Shown piece by piece: positions 1-5,299 of a stretch of 5,569 nt of DNA (its first letter is position 1; the number at the start of each line of letters is the position of its first letter). Made by a program: the position numbers and the translations under genes. The DNA lies in contig CAIYXH010000119.1 in the NCBI GenBank assembly GCA_903930195.1, forward strand, positions 1 through 5,569, written 5' to 3'. This stretch comes from an uncultured Actinomycetes bacterium (GTDB lineage: Bacteria; Actinomycetota; Thermoleophilia; Gaiellales; Gaiellaceae). The notes below the pieces were generated by a model. That model saw nothing but the letters and a program-made list of their open reading frames with translations, searched no databases and had not been told where the DNA came from.

Positions 1-107
1 CCGAGCAGGATGTGCTCGGTGCCGATGTAGTTGTGCTTCAGTGCCCGCGCTTCGTCCTGCGCGAGAACCACGACCTGACGAGCTCGCTCTGTAAACCGTT
101 CGAACAC
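1..107 (-). CDS. clpC: ClpC-type AAA+ chaperone, N-terminal fragment (runs off the left edge)
   Basis: Only the first 35 codons are in the window. The translation begins MFERFTERARQVVVLAQDEA and continues through KHNYIGTEHILL, the start of the Clp N-domain (first Clp repeat) typical of actinobacterial and cyanobacterial ClpC. ClpC is a cytoplasmic AAA+ unfoldase that feeds substrates to the ClpP peptidase and acts in protein quality control; none of its ATPase domains can be checked here. The start is GTG at 105-107: it is in frame with the conserved FERFTE sequence and has a GAGGG ribosome binding site eight bases upstream. An ATG at 113-115 on the same strand is out of frame. The gene lies about 115 bases downstream of the 761-aa membrane protein gene, in the same direction. 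ClpB is unlikely, because its N-terminus differs from the HNYIGTEHILL pattern. Confidence 0.95.
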   Translation of the reverse strand, partial: MFERFTERARQVVVLAQDEARALKHNYIGTEHILL

Positions 108-115
108 CTGATCAT

Positions 116-120
116 CCCTC
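116..120 (-). promoter_or_regulatory. Ribosome binding site of clpC
   Basis: On the minus strand GAGGG (within AGAGAGGGA) lies eight bases before the GTG codon at 105-107. It is the clearest Shine-Dalgarno sequence in the window, and it fixes the GTG as the clpC start. Confidence 0.75.
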
Positions 121-131
121 TCTTCCGCCCG

Positions 132-159
132 GTCGACGGAGGCCACGAGTTGCGTTTCC
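132..159 (-). promoter_or_regulatory. Tentative ECF-sigma-type promoter for clpC
   Basis: On the minus strand GGAAAC (154-159) is followed after 16 bases by GTCGAC (132-137). This resembles the GGAA...GTC/GTT layout of ECF sigma factor promoters. Transcription would start near 125-127, giving a leader of about 20 bases that contains the ribosome binding site. In Streptomyces clpC is reported to belong to the SigR disulphide-stress regulon, whose promoters are of the GGAAT-N18-GTT kind, which makes the match biologically sensible. The pattern is short and the DNA is GC-rich, so it may be chance. I saw no HAIR, CIRCE or ClgR-like operator. Confidence 0.25.
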
Positions 160-173
160 GGGGACAGGCCATG

Positions 174-196
174 GTAGCCGCGAAGGCGGCTGCTAC
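174..196 (-). terminator. Hairpin after the 761-aa protein gene, possible terminator
   Basis: The minus strand reads GTAGC-AGC-CGC-CTTC-GCG-GCTAC. It can fold as an eight-pair stem with a three-base bulge, or as a six-pair AGCCGC/GCGGCT stem, each with a CTTC loop. It starts 25 bases after the stop codon at 222-224. No T-run follows, so it is at best a GC-type actinobacterial terminator. It could instead be a leader structure of clpC if transcription reads through. Confidence 0.35.
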
Positions 197-221
197 GTCG
201 GGGGCTCGACGAAGGTAGGCG

Positions 222-2507
222 CTAGGAGCGCAGATCGAGGAGAGGCTCGAAGACCTCCCAGATCAGATGGTCGAACGAGGGCGGCACGACGCTGCCGTCT
301 GCATGCGCCTCGAGCGAGTCCAGATAGATCTCCCACTCCTCGACGCGGCCCGGGAACACGGCCGCATTCTCCTGGACGAGCCGGCGCAGCGCCCGCAGGT
401 TCCAGAAGTGCGGTGCGGGCTGGAGCGGCTCCGGCCGCTCGGCCGGCTCGGCTGCCTCGGCGACCGGGACGGGCCGCGGCGGCGGGGGGCCGGCGGGTGC
501 GACCGGCTGGACCGGCGGTGCCGGTTGAACCGGCGGCAGTTCGGGCACGAGCGTGACCGCCGGAGGCGCGACCGGGGGCGCAGGCGGCGCGACAGGCTCG
601 GGCAGAGCAACGGGCGCAGGCGCGACGGGCTCCGGCGCGGGGGCAGCGGGCTCCGGCGCGACCGGAAGAGCTTCCACGACCGGCTCTGGTGCGACCGGCT
701 GCGCGGGAGGCTCGGGCACGGAGATGACGGAGGGACGGCGCCACGGGAAGACCGAGCGCTCGGTCGGCAGCTCCGGCTCGGCGAGGGGCGGCTGCGCTTC
801 CACCGCGACCGGCTCCGGCGCCTCGGGCGCCGGCGGAGCGGCCGCTGCTGCCGCCTGCGCACGGGCGAGCTCCTCCTCGCGCGCGGCCAACTCGGCGACC
901 CGGGTCGCGGCGTTCTGCTCCCGCTCGGCGAGGACCTGCTCGCGCTGGGCGAGCTCCTGCGCGCGCGCGGCCAGCTCGGCCGCCGTCTGCTCCTGACGAT
1001 CGCCGGCCGACTGGCCCTGCTCGGCAAGCTCGCGGACACGGGCGGCGAGGCGCTCCTCGGCGGTCGAGAGCGCGCCGGAGCGGTTCGCGAGCTGCCGCTC
1101 GATCTCGGCGAGCTCGTGCTCACGCTCCGCGAGCTCCTTGCGCCTGCGCTCGGCGTCGCTGTCGGTTGTCTCGCTCGAGCTACCGAGGTCGCGCTCGGCG
1201 TCGGCGAGCCCGCGGGCGCGGTCGTCGAGCTCGCGCGCGGTCGTCGCGAGCGCCGCAGCCCGCTCGAGCGAACGGCGCTCGAGCTCTTCCAGCTGCCGCT
1301 CCCGCTGCGTGAGCTCGCGCAACTGCCGCGCGAGCTCGGCCTGCTTCTGCGCGGTGAGCGCCTCGACCTCCGACTCGGACGAACGGACACGCGTCGCGAG
1401 CTCGGCCTCCCGCTCCTCGATCTCGGCCCGACGCTCGAGCAGCTTGCGCTGCTCGTCGATGATCTCCTGGGCGCGCTCCTCGAGCAGCGCCTGCTCCTCG
1501 CGGAGCCGCCTGACCTGCTCCTCGGTGACCGACTGCGAGCGACCTGAGCTCGCGGCAGCGAAGCCCGCGAAGAGCCAGACGGTCGCAGCAGCCTCGACCG
1601 GGACGAACGCCGTCCCGACCGCGGCGACGAGCGCGCCGGGCGCATAGGCAGGTGGGATCGTCCGCAGCGTCACGAGCATGAGGAGCGCGAGCAGGACGAG
1701 CCCCGGCGTGTGGAGACGGTGGTAGGCGTCGGCGTAGCCGCTCGCGTCACGCCAGACGCCGCGATGGAACGGCGCGGAGCCGAACGGCGCGCCCGCCACC
1801 CAGGCGAGCACAGCGGCGATCGTGGCCGCGAGCGCGTCGATCCACTGCAGGCGGCGGACGAATAGGAGCCCCGCAAGCGCGACCCCGCCCGCGACGACTC
1901 CATCCAGCGACGGGAGCGCGAGGATGCCGGCGAGATCGACGACCGCGATCGTGCGGATGTCGGCGCCGCAGGCGGTGGCAAGCCCTGCGGCTGCGGCGAG
2001 CGAGAGCACATCGGCGTGGGTCCCGCCGACACCCGCGACGGCTGCGCCGACTGCGACCGCGCCGGCCGCGAGGCCGAAGGCGGCAGCGGCGAAGCGGAGC
2101 TCGTAGGCCGTGCGCACGTAGATCGGGGCGACGAGGACGATCGCGGCGCACGCGGCGCCGTTGTGGATGAGGGTGTGGTCGCCGCTCGCCGCGATCCACA
2201 TCGCGAGCGCGAGCCCGACGAGGAGCGGGAAGCCCGGCAGGCGCGACGAGCGGACGAGCACGATCGAGGCAAGCGCGACGCCGGCCCCGATCGGCGGAGC
2301 CTGGTGCGGGTAGGCGACGGCGAGCGGGGCGGCGATGGCCGGAACGGCCGGGGCATAGATCTCGGTCGCACCGGCGACCGCTGCGGCAAGGGCGGCGACG
2401 AGGAAGACGGCGACCGTGTCGCGCGTCGTCGCTCCGGCGATCGCGGCACCGACGCCGATCAGCGCGACGAGCGGGACGACGAGCGGCGTCGGCAGCCGAA
2501 GGCCCAT
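222..2507 (-). CDS. Large polytopic membrane protein with coiled coil, Pro-rich linker and C-terminal cap (761 aa, unknown function)
   Basis: I do not recognise a named family for the whole protein. Residues about 8-320 are very hydrophobic and hold roughly 11 membrane helices. A polar loop at 241-267 (FHRGVW, SGYADAYHRLH) precedes the last two helices. This layout is reminiscent of O-antigen ligase/polymerase (WaaL/Wzy) proteins, but the usual motif is not clear, so that link is weak. Residues 327-553 are a charged coiled coil rich in Glu, Arg, Leu and Ala, with breaks near 441-453 and 497-505. Residues 555-690 are Pro/Ala/Val/Glu-rich and probably disordered. Residues 697-761 form a compact, Trp-containing domain. 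The ATG lies two bases after the stop of the upstream Wzz-like gene, so the two are probably translationally coupled; no strong Shine-Dalgarno is seen. The reading frame stays open upstream as far as 4586, but that part overlaps two better-supported genes. The long tail is presumably cytoplasmic. Confidence 0.85.
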   Translation of the reverse strand: MGLRLPTPLVVPLVALIGVGAAIAGATTRDTVAVFLVAALAAAVAGATEIYAPAVPAIAAPLAVAYPHQAPPIGAGVALASIVLVRSSRLPGFPLLVGLALAMWIAASGDHTLIHNGAACAAIVLVAPIYVRTAYELRFAAAAFGLAAGAVAVGAAVAGVGGTHADVLSLAAAAGLATACGADIRTIAVVDLAGILALPSLDGVVAGGVALAGLLFVRRLQWIDALAATIAAVLAWVAGAPFGSAPFHRGVWRDASGYADAYHRLHTPGLVLLALLMLVTLRTIPPAYAPGALVAAVGTAFVPVEAAATVWLFAGFAAASSGRSQSVTEEQVRRLREEQALLEERAQEIIDEQRKLLERRAEIEEREAELATRVRSSESEVEALTAQKQAELARQLRELTQRERQLEELERRSLERAAALATTARELDDRARGLADAERDLGSSSETTDSDAERRRKELAEREHELAEIERQLANRSGALSTAEERLAARVRELAEQGQSAGDRQEQTAAELAARAQELAQREQVLAEREQNAATRVAELAAREEELARAQAAAAAAPPAPEAPEPVAVEAQPPLAEPELPTERSVFPWRRPSVISVPEPPAQPVAPEPVVEALPVAPEPAAPAPEPVAPAPVALPEPVAPPAPPVAPPAVTLVPELPPVQPAPPVQPVAPAGPPPPRPVPVAEAAEPAERPEPLQPAPHFWNLRALRRLVQENAAVFPGRVEEWEIYLDSLEAHADGSVVPPSFDHLIWEVFEPLLDLRS
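225..419 (-). other. C-terminal cap domain of the 761-aa protein
   Basis: Residues 697-761 end the Pro-rich linker and regain a folded-protein composition, with a pattern FWNLRALRRLV, EEWEIYLDSLE, GSVVPPSFDHLIWEVF and a final Leu-rich helix. Three amphipathic helices around a short Pro-containing turn are likely. From memory it resembles small C-terminal segments of other Thermoleophilia proteins of the form 'WNLxELERLV...EEWxxYLxxLxxxA...LPxxFDxLVxxxF', but I cannot check this. It is probably a docking or oligomerisation module. Confidence 0.45.
438..845 (-). repeat. Pro/Ala/Val/Glu-rich low-complexity coding tract
   Basis: These bases encode residues 555-690 of the 761-aa protein. The peptide is built from loosely repeated units such as PVAPEP, PEPVAP and PPVQP. 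The DNA shows matching degenerate repeats of cggctccggcgcgacc type. One island with normal composition, about residues 582-597 (TERSVFPWRRPSVISV), interrupts the tract and might be a short binding motif. Confidence 0.7.
849..1529 (-). other. Coiled-coil coding segment of the 761-aa protein
   Basis: These bases encode residues 327-553. The segment has regular Leu/Ala spacing within Glu/Arg/Gln-rich helices (for example LREEQALLEERAQEI and ELAEREHELAEIERQL) and almost no Pro or aromatic residues. The break at 441-453 (GSSSETTDSD) divides it into two rods of about 115 and 95 residues. If the coil were continuous it would extend some 30 nm. Confidence 0.8.
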
Positions 2508-2509
2508 GC

Positions 2510-3838
2510 CTAGCTCACGCCGGTCGAAGGAGCCTGAACCGTCCCGATCACGTTCACGCCGGGCTGCCGGCGCAGCTCGCCGAGCTCGACGGGCGGCCGG
2601 CCGTCGGCGAGCACGATCACCGCGTCGACCGTTGCCGCAAGGGTTGCGTCGAGTCCCGGCGAGGCGACCAGCACGAACGAGCATCGCGCGGCAAGGCGGT
2701 CGAGCTCCTCGGCGTCGGCGTCGTGCGCGCGCAGCCAGATCGTCAGCTCGCCGCGCTCGGCAAGCACGTGGGCGATCCGCGCAGCAATGGCGCCGTCCGG
2801 GTCGCCGGCGACGAGCACCGTCTGGAAAGGCGCCTCGGCCGAGCGGACGATCAGCGCGTCGACGATCTGGGCATAGCCACTCTCCGAGCTGAGGTCTCCG
2901 AGTACGGGCAGCCAGCCGCCGCCGTCTGCCGCTGCGGGCGCCGCCGGAGGCGGCGTGACAGGAGCCGGGGCCTCGGAAGTCGGGGGCGGCCAGACGACGG
3001 GCTCCGGCGCGGGCGCGGGCGCGGGCTCTTCCGCAGGGACGACCTCGGGCTCCGGCTCCGGTTCCGGGTCGGGCGCGGGCTCTGGTTCGGGCTCCGGCTC
3101 TGCCGCAGTGGGTGCGGGCGCAGCCGCAAGCGAGACGGGCGCGTCGGCGCGCACGGCGGCGATCGCAGCGGCAAGGCTCTGGGGCGGCGAGAGCCGCGGC
3201 ACCTCGACGACCGGCCGCTCGAGCGCGCCCCAGGCCGGCAGCGGCGCCGGCAGCCACTCGCGGGGACGGCGACGCACGGCGAGGAGATTGCCGGCGAGCA
3301 GGCCGACCAGGAGACCCAGGAGCCCGCCCCAGCCGACGTCGCGGCGGAGGTGCGGCGAGACCTTGCCCGAGAGCGCATGCGCGGGATCGAAGACCGAGAG
3401 CCTCGGCGCGCTCGTACCCGCCTGGCCGAAGTCGGCGAGCACGAGCTGTCCGAGCACGGTCGCGACCTCCTGCACGGTGCGCGTCGCCGTATCCGGGTCG
3501 GCGTCGTCGACGCTCAGCACGATCACGGCCGAGTTGTCGCTCTCCACATGCAGGCGGTCGAGGAAGGTCGTCGGCGTCTCGGTGAGCGCCAGATTCTTGA
3601 TCACGTTCTGCGCGACGATCGTCTTGTCGGCGAGCTGGCCGACCGTCGCGACGAGGCCCGCCGAGGACGCGCCGCCCGCGAGCGGCTGGTCGCCCTGCTG
3701 AACGACGACGGACGTCTGCGCGCGGTAGAGGGTCGGCTCGCGCGTCGTCGCGCCGTACCCACCGGCGATCCCGGCGGCGACGCCGACGACCACGAGGAGT
3801 GAGAACAGCCCCCATCGCACCCGGAAGGCGTCGTACAT
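2510..3838 (-). CDS. Wzz-like polysaccharide co-polymerase fused to a degenerate BY-kinase/CpsD-like domain (442 aa)
   Basis: Helix 1 spans about residues 10-30 and helix 2 about 168-188. Between them is a roughly 135-residue extracytoplasmic domain that opens with the Wzz-like LYRAQTSVVVQ and ends with FDPAHALSGKVSP before a Gly/Leu-rich second helix, as in the chain-length-determinant (Wzz/CpsC, PCP) family. Residues 235-304 are a Pro/Glu/Ala-rich linker with an uninterrupted EP run at 247-254. Residues 318-437 follow the layout of a CpsD/BY-kinase domain (SGYAQIVDALIVRS, then QTVLVAGDPDGAIAARIA, then VLVASPG, then VDAVIVLADG). The P-loop GxGKS/T is replaced by DPDGA, the Walker B Asp is absent and there is no C-terminal Tyr cluster, so ATPase or kinase activity is unlikely. 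The ATG is the first start available after an in-frame TAA at 3848-3850. It lacks a Shine-Dalgarno, so translation may be leaderless. The gene probably forms an operon with the 761-aa gene. Confidence 0.85.
   Translation of the reverse strand: MYDAFRVRWGLFSLLVVVGVAAGIAGGYGATTREPTLYRAQTSVVVQQGDQPLAGGASSAGLVATVGQLADKTIVAQNVIKNLALTETPTTFLDRLHVESDNSAVIVLSVDDADPDTATRTVQEVATVLGQLVLADFGQAGTSAPRLSVFDPAHALSGKVSPHLRRDVGWGGLLGLLVGLLAGNLLAVRRRPREWLPAPLPAWGALERPVVEVPRLSPPQSLAAAIAAVRADAPVSLAAAPAPTAAEPEPEPEPAPDPEPEPEPEVVPAEEPAPAPAPEPVVWPPPTSEAPAPVTPPPAAPAAADGGGWLPVLGDLSSESGYAQIVDALIVRSAEAPFQTVLVAGDPDGAIAARIAHVLAERGELTIWLRAHDADAEELDRLAARCSFVLVASPGLDATLAATVDAVIVLADGRPPVELGELRRQPGVNVIGTVQAPSTGVS
3044..3100 (-). 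repeat. Glu-Pro dipeptide repeat tract (hexanucleotide repeats)
   Basis: These bases encode residues 247-265 of the Wzz-like protein, a run of EP units interrupted by AP and DP. At DNA level it is a degenerate six-base repeat (ggctcc, ggttcc, ggctct on the plus strand), so its length could vary between strains by slippage in steps of two residues without breaking the frame. Confidence 0.75.
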
Positions 3839-3847
3839 ACCCGAAGG

Positions 3848-3853
3848 TTACTA
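3848..3853 (-). promoter_or_regulatory. Possible -10 element for the Wzz-like gene (leaderless start)
   Basis: The minus strand reads TAGTAA, nine bases before the ATG at 3836-3838. This spacing would put the transcription start at or just before the start codon, which fits the missing ribosome binding site. No convincing -35 hexamer is seen 17 bases upstream (ACGCAG). Three bases of the element (TAA, 3848-3850) also form the in-frame stop. Confidence 0.25.
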
Positions 3854-3912
3854 GAGGCTCGACCAGGATCCTGCGTCGCCCTGGACGGACGCCCGATCCT
3901 TGTCGAACCTCT
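3853..3912 (-). terminator. Long imperfect hairpin after lysS, candidate terminator or regulatory element
   Basis: The arms 3895-3912 and 3853-3870 are complementary over 18 positions, with one G-U wobble and one A-G mismatch. A two-by-two internal loop leads to a five-pair inner stem (GCGTC/GACGC) with a ten-base loop. The structure starts four bases after the lysS stop and ends 14 bases before the next start codon, so it fills most of the gap. No T-run follows, as is common for actinobacterial hairpin terminators. It could alternatively be an attenuator or a DNA-level operator for the polysaccharide genes. Confidence 0.45.
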
Positions 3913-3916
3913 GTCT

Positions 3917-5299
3917 TTAGCGGGTTCCTGCCGAGCGCAGCGCAGGAAACAGTACGACGTCGCGGATCGATTCCTTGCCGGCGAGCACCATCGTGAGGCG
4001 ATCGATGCCCATGCCGAGGCCGCCGGTGGGCGGCATGCCGTAGGAAAGCGCCTCGACGTAGTCCGGATCGCCCTGCTCGGCCTCGTCGTTTCCGCCCGCG
4101 CCCTCGTCGGCCTGCATGCGGAAGCGCGCGTCCTGCTCCTCCGCGTCGTTGATCTCGCTGAAGGCGTTGCCGAGCTCCATGCCGCCGACGTAGTACTCGA
4201 ACCGCTCGACGATGCTCTCGTCCTCGTCGGTCGGCCGCGCGAACGGCGAGAGCTCGACGGGGTAGTCGTGGAGGATCGTCGGCCGGACGAGGGTCGGCTC
4301 GACGAAGTGCGAGAGGGCGTGGTCGACGAGCTGCGCCCAGGTCTTGCCGGCCTTCGTATCGACCCCGCGCCCGTTGAGCAGCGATCGGAGCTCGGCCTCG
4401 TCGCGCGTCCAGAGCCCGTGGCTCTCGAGCGCGTCGACGAGCTTCACGCGCTCCCAGCGGGCGAGGTCGACGTCGTGGCCGCGGAAGGTCGTCTTCGTCG
4501 TCCCGAGCGTCTCCTCCGCGACCTGCGCGACCAGGCGCTCCATGCGGTCCATCGTGTCGCGGTAGTCGGCGAAGGCCTCGTACCACTCGAGCATCGTGAA
4601 CTCGGGGTTGTGCTTGTAGGAGACGCCCTCGTTGCGGAAGTCCTTGCCGATCTCGTAGACGCGCTCGAGCCCGCCGACGATCAGGCGCTTGAGGTAGAGC
4701 TCGGTCGCGATCCGCAGGTAGAGCGTCTGGTCGAGCTCGTTGTGGTGGGTGTCGAACGGCCGCGCGAAGGCGCCGCCGTAACGCGGCTGCAGCACAGGCG
4801 TCTCGACCTCGACGAAGCCGTCCTCGTCGAGCGCGCGGCGCACCGCAGTCACGACCCGGCTCCGCAGGACGAAGTCGGCGCGCGTCTCCTCGTTCATCAG
4901 CAGGTCGAGGTAGCGGCGACGGTAGCGCTGCTCGACGTCGGTGAGCCCGTGGAACGTGTCGGGGAGGGGCGAGCGGATCGGCGAGAGCAGCTCGAGCCGG
5001 TCGACGATCAGCGACGGCTCCCCGCGGCGCGACTTGGTCGCGTGGCCGACGACGCCGACGATGTCGCCAAGGTGCACGTCGACCTCACCGGTACGGTTTT
5101 GCGGGCAGAGGAGCTGGATGCGGCCGGTGCGGTCGACGAGGTCGAGGAACGTCAGCTTCCCCATCTCGCGCCGGGCCATAACACGGCCGGCGAGGCGGCG
5201 CTCGGGCTCGCCTTCGGCACCGGATTCGAGGCCGTCGGCCTCGACGCGGACGTCGGCGATCAGGTCGCGGTCGGGGAAGCGCTTCGGGAGCGAGCTCAC
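3917..5299 (-). CDS. lysS: Lysyl-tRNA synthetase, class II (460 aa)
   Basis: It charges tRNA-Lys with lysine using ATP in the cytoplasm. The anticodon-binding OB-fold covers about residues 35-110 (RRLAGRV, GKLTFLDLVDRTGRIQL). The catalytic core begins around RYRRRYLDLL (125-134). Motif 1 is GFVEVETPVLQP (161-172), followed by GGAFARPFDTHHNELD. Motif 2 includes YEIGKDFRNEG (215-225) with the ATP-binding Arg222, and HNPEFTMLEWY follows. Motif 3 is GLGMGIDRL (427-435) with Arg434, and the end VVLFPALR is typical. At 460 residues it is some 30-45 shorter than many bacterial LysRS, because the N-terminal helical extension is short. The GTG start overlaps the stop of the acetyltransferase gene by four bases (GTGA), which supports it, although only a weak AGG lies upstream. 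No catalytic residue appears to be missing. Confidence 0.97.
   Translation of the reverse strand: MSSLPKRFPDRDLIADVRVEADGLESGAEGEPERRLAGRVMARREMGKLTFLDLVDRTGRIQLLCPQNRTGEVDVHLGDIVGVVGHATKSRRGEPSLIVDRLELLSPIRSPLPDTFHGLTDVEQRYRRRYLDLLMNEETRADFVLRSRVVTAVRRALDEDGFVEVETPVLQPRYGGAFARPFDTHHNELDQTLYLRIATELYLKRLIVGGLERVYEIGKDFRNEGVSYKHNPEFTMLEWYEAFADYRDTMDRMERLVAQVAEETLGTTKTTFRGHDVDLARWERVKLVDALESHGLWTRDEAELRSLLNGRGVDTKAGKTWAQLVDHALSHFVEPTLVRPTILHDYPVELSPFARPTDEDESIVERFEYYVGGMELGNAFSEINDAEEQDARFRMQADEGAGGNDEAEQGDPDYVEALSYGMPPTGGLGMGIDRLTMVLAGKESIRDVVLFPALRSAGTR

Noticed and set aside
132..137. GTCGAC palindrome as an operator
   Set aside because: A six-base palindrome is expected by chance in GC-rich DNA, and no extended symmetry surrounds it.
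12..218. Small plus-strand open frame over the clpC start
   Set aside because: It is antisense to the conserved ClpC N-terminus and covers the hairpin region, with no ribosome binding site or family resemblance.
438..845. CRISPR or tandem-repeat array in the Pro-rich region
   Set aside because: The repeats are short, degenerate, in frame and explained by PVAPEP-like peptide units. There are no uniform repeats separated by unique spacers.
267..1547. Plus-strand and alternative minus-strand open frames over the coiled-coil region
   Set aside because: Several frames stay open only because the DNA is low in A and T. Their translations are Arg/Ser- or Arg/Leu/Gly-rich without domain structure, whereas the chosen frame gives regular coiled-coil periodicity and continues a membrane domain.
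2508..2884. Active BY-type tyrosine kinase
   Set aside because: The domain resembles CpsD in layout but lacks the P-loop Lys-Ser/Thr, the Walker B Asp and the terminal Tyr cluster.
2723..3802. Plus-strand open frame opposite the Wzz-like gene
   Set aside because: Its translation is Arg/Gly-rich with runs of Arg and no hydrophobic core. It overlaps a gene with clear membrane helices and Wzz-like features.
2508..4586. Upstream extension of the 761-aa reading frame to a 1454-residue protein
   Set aside because: This part is the wrong frame of lysS and of the Wzz-like gene. Its translation is Arg/Ala/Gly-rich with no domain, while the other frames give clear protein families.
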